From contig CM050656.1 in the NCBI GenBank assembly GCA_027574665.1, positions 13,839,501 through 13,903,500 of the forward strand: a DNA stretch of 64,000 nucleotides, written 5' to 3'. This stretch comes from Rhynochetos jubatus (Eukaryota; Chordata; Aves; Eurypygiformes; Rhynochetidae). Positions 9,957 through 23,604 of the stretch are shown one piece after another. Under the pieces are notes generated by a model that ran no database searches, was not told where the DNA came from, and saw nothing but the letters and a program-made list of their open reading frames with translations. A program made the translations under genes and the position numbers. Position 1 is the stretch's first letter; each line of letters begins with the position of its first letter.

Positions 9957-11499
9957 GGGTTCTGGCTAGGAAAGCTGGGGAGGGAGCCATGTCGGTGCAG
10001 TGTCGTGCTCCTCTTGGCAGGCCTTTGCAATCCCAATTATCCCTGGAGCTGTGGGCTTTCTGGTTCTCCAGACCCTAACCCTAACCCTAACCCTAGAAGT
10101 TGCCGACGGCGGTTTCCGGCCACGCCCCCCGTGGGTTCTGGCTAGGAAAGCTGGGGAGGGAGCCATGTCGGTGCAGTGTCGTGCTCCTCTTGGCAGGCCT
10201 TTGCAATCCCAATTATCCCTGGAGCTGTGGGCTTTCTGGTTCTCCAGACCCTAACCCTAACCCTAACCCTAGAAGTTGCCGACCGCGGTTTCCGGCCACG
10301 CCCCCCGTGGGTTCTGGCTAGGAAAGCTGGGGAGGGAGCCATGTCAGTGCAGTGTCGTGCTCCTCTTGGCAGGCCTTTGCAACCCCAATTATCCCTGGAG
10401 CTGTGGGCTTTCTGGTTCTCCAGACCCTAACCCTAACCCTAACCCTAGAAGTTGCCGACGGCGGTTTCCGGCCACGCCCCCCGTGGGTTCTGGCTAGGAA
10501 AGCTGGGGAGGGAGCCATGTCGGTGCAGTGTCGTGCTCCTCTTGGCAGGCCTTTGCAATCCCAATTATCCCTGGAGCTGTGGGCTTTCTGGTTCTCCAGA
10601 CCCTAACCCTAACCCTAACCCTAGAAGTTGCCGACGGCGGTTTCCGGCCACGCCCCCCGTGGGTTCTGGCTAGGAAAGCTGGGGAGGGAGCCATGTCGGT
10701 GCAGTGTCGTGCTCCTCTTGGCAGGCCTTTGCAATCCCAATTATCCCTGGAGCTGTGGGCTTTCTGGTTCTCCAGACCCTAACCCTAACCCTAACCCTAG
10801 AAGTTGCCGACCGCGGATCCGGCCACGCCCCCCGTGGGTTCTGGCTAGGAAAGCTGGGGAGGGAGCCATGTCGGTGCAGTGTCGTGCTCCTCTTGGCAGG
10901 CCTTTGCAATCCCAATTATCCCTGGAGCTGTGGGCTTTCTGGTTCTCCAGACCCTAACCCTAACCCTAACCCTAGAAGTTGCCGACGGCGGTTTCCGGCC
11001 ACGCCCCCCGTGGGTTCTGGCTAGGAAAGCTGGGGAGGGAGCCATGTCGGTGCAGTGTCGTGCTCCTCTTGGCAGGCCTTTGCAATCCCAATTATCCCTG
11101 GAGCTGTGGGCTTTCTGGTTCTCCAGACCCTAACCCTAACCCTAACCCTAGAAGTTGCCGACGGCGGTTTCCGGCCACGCCCCCCGTGGGTTCTGGCTAG
11201 GAAAGCTGGGGAGGGAGCCATGTCGGTGCAGTGTCGTGCTCCTCTTGGCAGGCCTTTGCAATCCCAATTATCCCTGGAGCTGTGGGCTTTCTGGTTCTCC
11301 AGACCCTAACCCTAACCCTAACCCTAGAAGTTGCCGACGGCGGTTTCCGGCCACGCCCCCCGTGGGTTCTGGCTAGGAAAGCTGGGGAGGGAGCCATGTC
11401 GGTGCAGTGTCGTGCTCCTCTTGGCAGGCCTTTGCAATCCCAATTATCCCTGGAGCTGTGGGCTTTCTGGTTCTCCAGACCCTAACCCTAACCCTAACC

Positions 11500-12530
11500 C
11501 TAGAAGTTGCCGACGGCGGTTTCCGGCCACGCCCCCCCCCGGTTCTGGCTAGGAAAGCTGGGGAGGGAGCCATGTCAGTGCAGTGTCGTGCTCCTCTTGG
11601 CAGGCCTTTGCAATCCCAATTATCCCTGGAGCTGTGGGCTTTCTGGTTCTCCAGACCCTAACCCTAACCGTAACCCTAGAAGTTGCCGACGGCGGTTTCC
11701 GGCCACGCCCCCCCCGCGTTCTGGCTAGGAAAGCTGGGGAGGGAGCCATGTCGGTGCAGTGTCGTGCTCCTCTTGGCAGGCCTTTGCAATCCCAATTATC
11801 CCTGGAGCTGTGGGCTTTCTGGTTCTCCAGACCCTAACCCTAACCCTAACCCTAGAAGTTGCCGACGGCGGTTTCCGGCCACGCCCCCCCCGCGTTCTGG
11901 CTAGGAAAGCTGGGGAGGGAGCCATGTCGGTGCAGTGTCGTGCTCCTCTTGGCAGGCCTTTGCAATCCCAATTATCCCTGGAGCTGTGGGCTTTCTGGTT
12001 CTCCAGACCCTAACCCTAACCCTAACCCTAACCCTAGAAGTTGCCGACGGCGGTTTCCGGCCACGCCCCCCCCTTGGGTTCTGGCTAGGAAAGCTGGGGA
12101 GGGAGCCATGTCGGTGCAGTGTCGTTCTCCTCTTGGCAGGCCTTTGCAATCCCAATTATCCCTGGAGCTGTGGGCTTTCTGGTTCTCCAGACCCTAACCC
12201 TAACCCTAACCCTAGAAGTTGCCGACGGCGGTTTCCGGCCACGCCCCCCGTGGGTTCTGGCTAGGAAAGCTGGGGAGGGAGCCATGTCGGTGCAGTCTCG
12301 TGCTCCTCTTGGCAGGCCTTTGCAATCCCAATTATCCCTGGAGCTGTGGGCTTTCTGGTTCTCCAGACCCTAACCCTAACCCTAACCCTAGAAGTTGCCG
12401 ACGGCGGTTTCCGGCCACGCCCCCCCCGTGGGTTCTGGCTAGGAAAGCTGGGGAGGGAGCCATGTCGGTGCAGTGTCGTGCTCCTCTTGGCAGGCCTTTG
12501 CAATCCCAATTATCCCTGGAGCTGTGGGCT
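11500..12530 (+). repeat. Sub-duplication within block B, copy 1 (spacing 1,596 bp)
   Basis: The ordered series is: GTCAGTG followed by CCGTAA; two C8-GCG units; a unit with an extra CCCTAA (12008-12037) followed by C8-TTGGG and TCGTTCTCC; then a TCTCGTG unit. It recurs 1,596 bp downstream (nine units plus 12 bp). Corresponding single copies in block A lie at about 3.4-4.2 kb. Confidence 0.8.
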
Positions 12531-13099
12531 TTCTGGTTCTCCAGACCCTAACCCTAACCCTAACCCTAGAAGTTGCCGACGGCGGTTTCCGGCCACGCCC
12601 CCCGTGGGTTCTGGCTAGGAAAGCTGGGGAGGGAGCCATGTCGGTGCAGTGTCGTGCTCCTCTTGGCAGGCCTTTGCAATCCCAATTATCCCTGGAGCTG
12701 TGGGCTTTCTGGTTCTCCAGACCCTAACCCTAACCCTAACCCTAGAAGTTGCCGACGGCGGTTTCCGGCCACGCCCCCCCCGTGGGTTCTGGCTAGGAAA
12801 GCTGGGGAGGGAGCCATGTTGGTGCAGTGTTGTGCTCCTCTTGGCAGGCCTTTGCAATCCCAATTATCCCTGGAGCTGTGGGCTTTCTGGTTCTCCAGAC
12901 CCTAACCCTAACCCTAACCCTAGAAGTTGCCGACGGCGGTTTCCGGCCACGCCCCCCCCGCGTTCTGGCTAGGAAAGCTGGGGAGGGAGCCATGTCGGTG
13001 CAGTGTCGTGCTCCTCTTGGCAGGCCTTTGCAATCCCAATTATCCCTGGAGCTGTGGGCTTTCTGGTTCTCCAGACCCTAACCCTAACCCTAACCCTAG

Positions 13100-14130
13100 A
13101 AGTTGCCGACGGCGGTTTCCGGCCACGCCCCCCGTGGGTTCTGGCTAGGAAAGCTGGGGAGGGAGCCATGTCAGTGCAGTGTCGTGCTCCTCTTGGCAGG
13201 CCTTTGCAATCCCAATTATCCCTGGAGCTGTGGGCTTTCTGGTTCTCCAGACCCTAACCCTAACCGTAACCCTAGAAGTTGCCGACGGCGGTTTCCGGCC
13301 ACGCCCCCCCCGCGTTCTGGCTAGGAAAGCTGGGGAGGGAGCCATGTCGGTGCAGTGTCGTGCTCCTCTTGGCAGGCCTTTGCAATCCCAATTATCCCTG
13401 GAGCTGTGGGCTTTCTGGTTCTCCAGACCCTAACCCTAACCCTAACCCTAGAAGTTGCCGACGGCGGTTTCCGGCCACGCCCCCCCCGCGTTCTGGCTAG
13501 GAAAGCTGGGGAGGGAGCCATGTCGGTGCAGTGTCGTGCTCCTCTTGGCAGGCCTTTGCAATCCCAATTATCCCTGGAGCTGTGGGCTTTCTGGTTCTCC
13601 AGACCCTAACCCTAACCCTAACCCTAACCCTAGAAGTTGCCGACGGCGGTTTCCGGCCACGCCCCCCCCTTGGGTTCTGGCTAGGAAAGCTGGGGAGGGA
13701 GCCATGTCGGTGCAGTGTCGTTCTCCTCTTGGCAGGCCTTTGCAATCCCAATTATCCCTGGAGCTGTGGGCTTTCTGGTTCTCCAGACCCTAACCCTAAC
13801 CCTAACCCTAGAAGTTGCCGACGGCGGTTTCCGGCCACGCCCCCCGTGGGTTCTGGCTAGGAAAGCTGGGGAGGGAGCCATGTCGGTGCAGTCTCGTGCT
13901 CCTCTTGGCAGGCCTTTGCAATCCCAATTATCCCTGGAGCTGTGGGCTTTCTGGTTCTCCAGACCCTAACCCTAACCCTAACCCTAGAAGTTGCCGACGG
14001 CGGTTTCCGGCCACGCCCCCCCCGTGGGTTCTGGCTAGGAAAGCTGGGGAGGGAGCCATGTCGGTGCAGTGTCGTGCTCCTCTTGGCAGGCCTTTGCAAT
14101 CCCAATTATCCCTGGAGCTGTGGGCTTTCT
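13100..14130 (+). repeat. Sub-duplication within block B, copy 2
   Basis: This matches 11500-12530 at +1,596, including the five-tract block at 13604-13633, the C8-TTGGG unit and the TCTCGTG unit. It diverges at 14142-14171, where a second five-tract telomeric block occurs that copy 1 lacks. A third partial version of the C8-GCG, five-tract, C8-TTGGG module follows at about 14.7-15.2 kb, at +1,424 from 13.28 kb. Confidence 0.8.
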
Positions 14131-17100
14131 GGTTCTCCAGACCCTAACCCTAACCCTAACCCTAACCCTAGAAGTTGCCGACGGCGGTTTCCGGCCACGC
14201 CCCCCGTGGGTTCTGGCTAGGAAAGCTGGGGAGGGAGCCATGTCGGTGCAGTGTCGTGCTCCTCTTGGCAGGCCTTTGCAATCCCAATTATCCCTGGAGC
14301 TGTGGGCTTTCTGGTTCTCCAGACCCTAACCCTAACCCTAACCCTAGAAGTTGCCGACGGCGGTTTCCGGCCACGCCCCCCGTGGGTTCTGGCTAGGAAA
14401 GCTGGGGAGGGAGCCATGTCAGTGCAGTGTTGTGCTCCTCTTGGCAGGCCTTTGCAATCCCAATTATCCCTGGAGCTGTGGGCTTTCTGGTTCTCCAGAC
14501 CCTAACCCTAACCCTAACCCTAGAAGTTGCCGACGGCGGTTTCCGGCCACGCCCCCCGTGGGTTCTGGCTAGGAAAGCTGGGGAGGGAGCCATGTCGGTG
14601 CAGTGTCGTGCTCCTCTTGGCAGGCCTTTGCAATCCCAATTATCCCTGGAGCTGTGGGCTTTCTGGTTCTCCAGACCCTAACCCTAACCCTAACCCTAGA
14701 AGTTGCCGACGGCGGTTTCCGGCCACGCCCCCCCCGCGTTCTGGCTAGGAAAGCTGGGGAGGGAGCCATGTCGGTGCAGTGTCGTGCTCCTCTTGGCAGG
14801 CCTTTGCAATCCCAATTATCCCTGGAGCTGTGGGCTTTCTGGTTCTCCAGACCCTAACCCTAACCCTAACCCTAGAAGTTGCCGACGGCGGTTTCCGGCC
14901 ACGCCCCCCCCGCGTTCTGGCTAGGAAAGCTGGGGAGGGAGCCATGTCGGTGCAGTGTCGTGCTCCTCTTGGCAGGCCTTTGCAATCCCAATTATCCCTG
15001 GAGCTGTGGGCTTTCTGGTTCTCCAGACCCTAACCCTAACCCTAACCCTAACCCTAGAAGTTGCCGACGGCGGTTTCCGGCCACGCCCCCCCCTTGGGTT
15101 CTGGCTAGGAAAGCTGGGGAGGGAGCCATGTCGGTGCAGTGTCGTTCTCCTCTTGGCAGGCCTTTGCAATCCCAATTATCCCTGGAGCTGTGGGCTTTCT
15201 GGTTCTCCAGACCCTAACCCTAACCCTAACCCTAGAAGTTGCCGACGGCGGTTTCCGGCCACGCCCCCCGTGGGTTCTGGCTAGGAAAGCTGGGGAGGGA
15301 GCCATGTCGGTGCAGTGTCGTGCTCCTCTTGGCAGGCCTTTGCAATCCCAATTATCCCTGGAGCTGTGGGCTTTCTGGTTCTCCAGACCCTAACCCTAAC
15401 CCTAACCCTAGAAGTTGCCGACGGCGGTTTCCGGCCACGCCCCCCCCCGGTTCTGGCTAGGAAAGCTGGGGAGGGAGCCATGTCGGTGCCGTGTCGTGCT
15501 CCTCTTGGCAGGCCTTTGCAATCCCAATTATCCCTGGAGCTGTGGGCTTTCTGGTTCTCCAGACCCTAACCCTAACCCTAACCCTAGAAGTTGCCGACGG
15601 CGGTTTCCGGCCACGCCCCCCGTGGGTTCTGGCTAGGAAAGCTGGGGAGGGAGCCATGTCGGTGCAGTGTCGTGCTCCTCTTGGCAGGCCTTTGCAATCC
15701 CAATTATCCCTGGAGCTGTGGGCTTTCTGGTTCTCCAGACCCTAACCCTAACCCTAACCCTAGAAGTTGCCGACGGCGGTTTCCGGCCACGCCCCCCCCG
15801 TGGGTTCTGGCTAGGAAAGCTGGGGAGGGAGCCATGTCGGTGCAGTGTCGTGCTCCTCTTGGCAGGCCTTTGCAATCCCAATTATCCCTGGAGCTGTGGG
15901 CTTTCTGGTTCTCCAGACCCTAACCCTAACCCTAACCCTAGAAGTTGCCGACGGCGGTTTCCGGCCACGCCCCCCGTGGGTTCTGGCTAGGAAAGCTGGG
16001 GAGGGAGCCATGTTGGTGCAGTGTTGTGCTCCTCTTGGCAGGCCTTTGCAATCCCAATTATCCCTGGAGCTGTGGGCTTTCTGGTTCTCCAGACCCTAAC
16101 CCTAACCCTAACCCTAGAAGTTGCCGACGGCGGTTTCCGGCCACGCCCCCCCCGCGTTCTGGCTAGGAAAGCTGGGGAGGGAGCCATGTCGGTGCAGTGT
16201 CGTGCTCCTCTTGGCAGGCCTTTGCAATCCCAATTATCCCTGGAGCTGTGGGCTTTCTGGTTCTCCAGACCCTAACCCTAACCCTAACCCTAGAAGTTGC
16301 CGACGGCGGTTTCCGGCCACGCCCCCCGTGGGTTCTGGCTAGGAAAGCTGGGGAGGGAGCCATGTCAGTGCAGTGTCGTGCTCCTCTTGGCAGGCCTTTG
16401 CAATCCCAATTATCCCTGGAGCTGTGGGCTTTCTGGTTCTCCAGACCCTAACCCTAACCCTAACCCTAGAAGTTGCCGATGGCGGTTTCCGGCCACACCC
16501 CCCCCGTGGGTTCTGGCTAGGAAAGCTGGGGAGGGAGCCATGTCGGTGCAGTGTTGTGCTCCTCTTGGCAGGCCTTTGCAATCCCAATTATCCCTGGAGC
16601 TGTGGGCTTTCTGGTTCTCCAGACCCTAACCCTAACCCTAACCCTAGAAGTTGCCGACGGCGGTTTCCGGCCACGCCCCCCGTGGGTTCTGGCTAGGAAA
16701 GCTGGGGAGGGAGCCATGTCGGTGCAGTGTCGTGCTCCTCTTGGCAGGCCTTTGCAATCCCAATTATCCCTGGAGCTGTGGGCTTTCTGGTTCTCCAGAC
16801 CCTAACCCTAACCCTAACCCTAGAAGTTGCCGACGGCGGTTTCCGGCCACGCCCCCCCCGTGGGTTCTGGCTAGGAAAGCTGGGGAGGGAGCCATGTCGG
16901 TGCAGTGTCGTTCTCCTCTTGGCAGGCCTTTGCAATCCCAATTATCCCTGGAGCTGTGGGCTTTCTGGTTCTCCAGACCCTAACCCTAACCGTAACCCTA
17001 GAAGTTGCCGACGGCGGTTTCCGGCCACGCCCCCCGTGGGTTCTGGCTAGGAAAGCTGGGGAGGGAGCCATGTCGGTGCAGTGTCGTGCTCCTCTTGGCA

Positions 17101-20100
17101 GGCCTTTGCAATCCCAATTATCCCTGGAGCTGTGGGCTTTCTGGTTCTCCAGACCCTAACCCTAACCCTAACCCTAGAAGTTGCCGACGGCGGTTTCCGG
17201 CCACGCCCCCCCCCGGTTCTGGCTAGGAAAGCTGGGGAGGGAGCCATGTCGGTGCAGTGTCGTGCTCCTCTTGGCAGGCCTTTGCAATCCCAATTATCCC
17301 TGGAGCTGTGGGCTTTCTGGTTCTCCAGACCCTAACCCTAACCCTAACCCTAGAAGTTGCCGACGGCGGTTTCCGGCCACGCCCCCCCCGGGTTCTGGCT
17401 AGGAAAGCTGGGGAGGGAGCCATGTCGGTGCAGTGTCGTTCTCCTCTTGGCAGGCCTTTGCAATCCCAATTATCCCTGGAGCTGTGGGCTTTCTGGTTCT
17501 CCAGACCCTAACCCTAACCCTAACCCTAGAAGTTGCCGACGGCGGTTTCCGGCCACGCCCCCCCCGTGGGTTCTGGCTAGGAAAGCTGGGGAGGGAGCCA
17601 TGTCGGTGCAGTGTCGTTCTCCTCTTGGCAGGCCTTTGCAATCCCAATTATCCCTGGAGCTGTGGGCTTTCTGGTTCTCCAGACCCTAACCCTAACCCTA
17701 ACCCTAGAAGTTGCCGACGGCGGTTTCCGGCCACGCCCCCCCCGTGGGTTCTGGCTAGGAAAGCTGGGGAGGGAGCCATGTCGGTGCAGTGTCGTGCTCC
17801 TCTTGGCAGGCCTTTGCAATCCCAATTATCCCTGGAGCTGTGGGCTTTCTGGTTCTCCAGACCCTAACCCTAACCCTAACCCTAGAAGTTGCCGACGGCG
17901 GTTTCCGGCCACGCCCCCCGTGGGTTCTGGCTAGGAAAGCTGGGGAGGGAGCCATGTCGGTGCAGTGTCGTGCTCCTCTTGGCAGGCCTTTGCAATCCCA
18001 ATTATCCCTGGAGCTGTGGGCTTTCTGGTTCTCCAGACCCTAACCCTAACCCTAACCCTAGAAGTTGCCGACGGCGGTTTCCGGCCACGCCCCCCGTGGG
18101 TTCTGGCTAGGAAAGCTGGGGAGGGAGCCATGTCGGTGCAGTGTCGTGCTCCTCTTGGCAGGCCTTTGCAATCCCAATTATCCCTGGAGCTGTGGGCTTT
18201 CTGGTTCTCCAGACCCTAACCCTAACCCTAACCCTAGAAGTTGCCGACGGCGGTTTCCGGCCACGCCCCCCCCGGGTTCTGGCTAGGAAAGCTGGGGAGG
18301 GAGCCATGTCGGTGCAGTGTCGTGCTCCTCTTGGCAGGCCTTTGCAATCCCAATTATCCCTGGAGCTGTGGGCTTTCTGGTTCTCCAGACCCTAACCCTA
18401 ACCCTAACCCTAGAAGTTGCCGACGGCGGTTTCCGGCCACGCCCCCCGTGGGTTCTGGCTAGGAAAGCTGGGGAGGGAGCCATGTCGGTGCAGTGTCGTG
18501 CTCCTCTTGGCAGGCCTTTGCAATCCCAATTATCCCTGGAGCTGTGGGCTTTCTGGTTCTCCAGACCCTAACCCTAACCCTAACCCTAGAAGTTGCCGAC
18601 GGCGGTTTCCGGGCACGCCCCCCCCGCGTTCTGGCTAGGAAAGCTGGGGAGGGAGCCATGTCGGTGCAGTGTCGTGCTCCTCTTGGCAGGCCTTTGCAAT
18701 CCCAATTATCCCTGGAGCTGTGGGCTTTCTGGTTCTCCAGACCCTAACCCTAACCCTAACCCTAGAAGTTGCCGACGGCGGTTTCCGGCCACGCCCCCCC
18801 CGTGGGTTCTGGCTAGGAAAGCTGGGGAGGGAGCCATGTCGGTGCAGTGTCGTTCTCCTCTTGGCAGGCCTTTGCAATCCCAATTATCCCTGGAGCTGTG
18901 GGCTTTCTGGTTCTCCAGACCCTAACCCTAACCGTAACCCTAGAAGTTGCCGACGGCGGTTTCCGGCCACGCCCCCCGTGGGTTCTGGCTAGGAAAGCTG
19001 GGGAGGGAGCCATGTCGGTGCAGTGTCGTGCTCCTCTTGGCAGGCCTTTGCAATCCCAATTATCCCTGGAGCTGTGGGCTTTCTGGTTCTCCAGACCCTA
19101 ACCCTAACCCTAACCCTAGAAGTTGCCGACGGCGGTTTCCGGCCACGCCCCCCCCCGGTTCTGGCTAGGAAAGCTGGGGAGGGAGCCATGTCGGTGCAGT
19201 GTCGTGCTCCTCTTGGCAGGCCTTTGCAATCCCAATTATCCCTGGAGCTGTGGGCTTTCTGGTTCTCCAGACCCTAACCCTAACCCTAACCCTAGAAGTT
19301 GCCGACGGCGGTTTCCGGCCACGCCCCCCCCGGGTTCTGGCTAGGAAAGCTGGGGAGGGAGCCATGTCGGTGCAGTGTCGTTCTCCTCTTGGCAGGCCTT
19401 TGCAATCCCAATTATCCCTGGAGCTGTGGGCTTTCTGGTTCTCCAGACCCTAACCCTAACCCTAACCCTAGAAGTTGCCGACGGCGTTTTCCGGCCACGC
19501 CCCCCCCGTGGGTTCTGGCTAGGAAAGCTGGGGAGGGAGCCATGTCGGTGCAGTGTCGTTCTCCTCTTGGCAGGCCTTTGCAATCCCAATTATCCCTGGA
19601 GCTGTGGGCTTTCTGGTTCTCCAGACCCTAACCCTAACCCTAACCCTAGAAGTTGCCGACGGCGGTTTCCGGCCACGCCCCCCCGTGGGTTCTGGCTAGG
19701 AAAGCTGGGGAGGGAGCCATGTCGGTGCAGTGTCGTGCTCCTCTTGGCAGGCCTTTGCAATCCCAATTATCCCTGGAGCTGTGGGCTTTCTGGTTCTCCA
19801 GACCCTAACCCTAACCCTAACCCTAGAAGTTGCCGACGGCGGTTTCCGGCCACGCCCCCCGTGGGTTCTGGCTAGGAAAGCTGGGGAGGGAGCCATGTCG
19901 GTGCAGTGTCGTGCTCCTCTTGGCAGGCCTTTGCAATCCCAATTATCCCTGGAGCTGTGGGCTTTCTGGTTCTCCAGACCCTAACCCTAACCCTAACCCT
20001 AGAAGTTGCCGACGGCGGTTTCCGGCCACGCCCCCCCCGCGTTCTGGCTAGGAAAGCTGGGGAGGGAGCCATGTCGGTGCAGTGTCGTGCTCCTCTTGGC

Positions 20101-22019
20101 AGGCCTTTGCAATCCCAATTATCCCTGGAGCTGTGGGCTTTCTGGTTCTCCAGACCCTAACCCTAACCCTAACCCTAGAAGTTGCCGACGGCGGTTTCCG
20201 GCCACGCCCCACCCGTGGGTTCTGGCTAGGAAAGCTGGGGAGGGAGCCATGTCGGTGCAGTGTCGTTCTCCTCTTGGCAGGCCTTTGCAATCCCAATTAT
20301 CCCTGGAGCTGTGGGCTTTCTGGTTCTCCAGACCCTAACCCTAACCCTAACCCTAGAAGTTGCCGACGGCGGTTTCCGGCCACGCCCCCCGTGGGTTCTG
20401 GCTAGGAAAGCTGGGGAGGGAGCCATGTCGGTGCAGTCTCGTGCTCCTCTTGGCAGGCCTTTGCAATCCCAATTATCCCTGGAGCTGTGGGCTTTCTGGT
20501 TCTCCAGACCCTAACCCTAACCCTAACCCTAGAAGTTGCCGACGGCGGTTTCCGGCCACGCCCCCCGTGGGTTCTGGCTAGGAAAGCTGGGGAGGGAGCC
20601 ATGTCGGTGCAGTGTCGTGCTCCTCTTGGCAGGCCTTTGCAATCCCAATTATCCCTGGAGCTGTGGGCTTTCTGGTTCTCCAGACCCTAACCCTAACCCT
20701 AACCCTAGAAGTTGCCGATGGCGGTTTCCGGCCACGCCCCCCGTGGGTTCTGGCTAGGAAAGCTGGGGAGGGAGCCATGTCGGTGCAGTGTCGTGCTCCT
20801 CTTGGCAGGCCTTTGCAATCCCAATTATCCCTGGAGCTGTGGGCTTTCTGGTTCTCCAGACCCTAACCCTAACCCTAACCCTAGAAGTTGCCGACGGCGG
20901 TTTCCGGCCACGCCCCCCCCGCGTTCTGGCTAGGAAAGCTGGGGAGGGAGCCATGTCGGTGCAGTGTCGTGCTCCTCTTGGCAGGCCTTTGCAATCCCAA
21001 TTATCCCTGGAGCTGTGGGCTTTCTGGTTCTCCAGACCCTAACCCTAACCCTAACCCTAGAAGTTGCCGACGGCGGTTTCCGGCCACGCCCCCCCCGTGG
21101 GTTCTGGCTAGGAAAGCTGGGGAGGGAGCCATGTCGGTGCAGTGTCGTTCTCCTCTTGGCAGGCCTTTGCAATCCCAATTATCCCTGGAGCTGTGGGCTT
21201 TCTGGTTCTCCAGACCCTAACCCTAACCCTAACCCTAGAAGTTGCCGACGGCGGTTTCCGGGCACGCCCCCCGTGGGTTCTGGCTAGGAAAGCTGGGGAG
21301 GGAGCCATGTCGGTGCAGTGTCGTGCTCCTCTTGGCAGGCCTTTGCAATCCCAATTATCCCTGGAGCTGTGGGCTTTCTGGTTCTCCAGACCCTAACCCT
21401 AACCCTAACCCTAGAAGTTGCCGACGGCGGTTTCCGGCCACGCCCCCCCCCGGTTCTGGCTAGGAAAGCTGGGGAGGGAGCCATGTCGGTGCAGTGTCGT
21501 GCTCCTCTTGGCAGGCCTTTGCAATCCCAATTATCCCTGGAGCTGTGGGCTTTCTGGTTCTCCAGACCCTAACCCTAACCCTAACCCTAGAAGTTGCCGA
21601 CCGCGGATCCGGCCACGCCCCCCGTGGGTTCTGGCTAGGAAAGCTGGGGAGGGAGCCATGTCGGTGCAGTCTCGTGCTCCTCTTGGCAGGCCTTTGCAAT
21701 CCCAATTATCCCTGGAGCTGTGGGCTTTCTGGTTCTCCAGACCCTAACCCTAACCCTAACCCTAGAAGTTGCCGACGGCGGTTTCCGGCCACGCCCCCCG
21801 TGGGTTCTGGCTAGGAAAGCTGGGGAGGGAGCCATGTCGGTGCAGTGTCGTGCTCCTCTTGGCAGGCCTTTGCAATCCCAATTATCCCTGGAGCTGTGGG
21901 CTTTCTGGTTCTCCAGACCCTAACCCTAACCCTAACCCTAGAAGTTGCCGACGGCGGTTTCCGGCCACGCCCCCCGTGGGTTCTGGCTAGGAAAGCTGGG
22001 GAGGGAGCCATGTCGGTGC

Positions 22020-22900
22020 AGTGTCGTGCTCCTCTTGGCAGGCCTTTGCAATCCCAATTATCCCTGGAGCTGTGGGCTTTCTGGTTCTCCAGACCCTAAC
22101 CCTAACCCTAACCCTAGAAGTTGCCGACGGCGGTTTCCGGCCACGCCCCCCGTGGGTTCTGGCTAGGAAAGCTGGGGAGGGAGCCATGTCGGTGCAGTGT
22201 CGTTCTCCTCTTGGCAGGCCTTTGCAATCCCAATTATCCCTGGAGCTGTGGGCTTTCTGGTTCTCCAGACCCTAACCCTAACCCTAACCCTAGAAGTTGC
22301 CGATGGCGGTTTCCGGCCACACCCCCCCCGGGTTCTGGCTAGGAAAGCTGGGGAGGGAGCCATGTCGGTGCAGTGTTGTGCTCCTCTTGGCAGGCCTTTG
22401 CAATCCCAATTATCCCTGGAGCTGTGGGCTTTCTGGTTCTCCAGACCCTAACCCTAACCCTAACCCTAGAAGTTGCCGACGGCGGTTTCCGGCCACGCCC
22501 CCCGTGGGTTCTGGCTAGGAAAGCTGGGGAGGGAGCCATGTCGGTGCAGTGTCGTGCTCCTCTTGGCAGGCCTTTGCAATCCCAATTATCCCTGGAGCTG
22601 TGGGCTTTCTGGTTCTCCAGACCCTAACCCTAACCCTAACCCTAGAAGTTGCCGACGGCGGTTTCCGGCCACGCCCCCCCCACGTTCTGGCTAGGAAAGC
22701 TGGGGAGGGAGCCATGTCGGTGCAGTGTCGTGCTCCTCTTGGCAGGCCTTTGCAATCCCAATTATCCCTGGAGCTGTGGGCTTTCTGGTTCTCCAGACCC
22801 TAACCCTAACCCTAACCCTAGAAGTTGCCGACGGCGGTTTCCGGCCACGCCCCCCGTGGGTTCTGGCTAGGAAAGCTGGGGAGGGAGCCATGTCGGTGCA
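22020..22900 (+). repeat. 5-unit block, copy 1 (spacing 1,584-1,585 bp)
   Basis: A run of units is shared in order with 23605-24490: TCGTTCTCC; GATGG with CACACC and C8-GGG; TGTTGTG; consensus; then the rare C7-ACGTTC unit (CACGTTC at 22681). The partner CACGTTC is at 24266, exactly +1,585. Four more divergent units lie between the copies. Confidence 0.8.
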
Positions 22901-23154
22901 GTGTCGTGCTCCTCTTGGCAGGCCTTTGCAATCCCAATTATCCCTGGAGCTGTGGGCTTTCTGGTTCTCCAGACCCTAACCCTAACCCTAACCCTAGAAG
23001 TTGCCGACGGCGTTTTCCGGCCACGCCCCCCCCGGGTTCTGGCTAGGAAAGCTGGGGAGGGAGCCATGTCGGTGCAGTGTCGTGCTCCTCTTGGCAGGCC
23101 TTTGCAATCCCAATTATCCCTGGAGCTGTGGGCTTTCTGGTTCTCCAGACCCTA

Positions 23155-23330
23155 ACCCTAACCCTAACCCTAGAAGTTGCCGACGGCGGTTTCCGGCCAT
23201 GCCCCCCCCGGGTTCTGGCTAGGAAAGCTGGGGAGGGAGCCATGTTGGTGCAGTGTCGTGCACGTCTTGGCAGGCCTTTGCAATCCCAATTATGCCTGGA
23301 GCTGTGGGCTTTCTGGTTCTCCAGACCCTA
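23155..23330 (+). repeat. Diverged unit with clustered private changes
   Basis: This unit combines CCATGCC, GTTGGTG, GTGCACGTCTTGG in place of GTGCTCCTCTTGG, and TATGCCTGG in place of TATCCCTGG. Neighbouring units carry none or one of these. It marks a locally older or less homogenised copy. The CGTCTTGG form seen here becomes common (as GCTCGTCTTGG) only to the right of it. Confidence 0.75.
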
Positions 23331-23604
23331 ACCCTAACCCTAACCCTAGAAGTTGCCGACGGCGGTTTCCGGCCACGCCCCCCGTGGGTTCTGGCTAGGA
23401 AAGCTGGCGAGGGAGCCATGTCGGTGCAGTGTCGTGCTCCTCTTGGCAGGCCTTTGCAATCCCAATTATCCCTGGAGCTGTGGGCTTTCTGGTTCTCCAG
23501 ACCCTAACCCTAACCCTAACCCTAGAAGTTGCCGACGGCGGTTTCCGGCCACGCCCCCCCCGCGTTCTGGCTAGGAAAGCTGGGGAGGGAGCCATGTCGG
23601 TGCA

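Larger units (their letters stand above)
9957..19700 (+). repeat. Higher-order block B (second, internally rearranged copy of block A)
   Basis: B starts where A ends and matches A in order, but is about 1.6 kb longer. The offset moves stepwise: 8132, 8308, 9378, 9202, 9730. That corresponds to gain of one unit near 12.5 kb, gain of about six units between 13.1 and 14.5 kb, loss of one near 17.3 kb and gain of three near 18.0-18.4 kb. Some single-site differences interrupt otherwise matching units. For example, the unit near 2480 has CCGTAA and its partner near 10610 does not, which fits gene conversion or new mutation after duplication. After about 20.0 kb the match to the start of B is lost. 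Confidence 0.85.
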
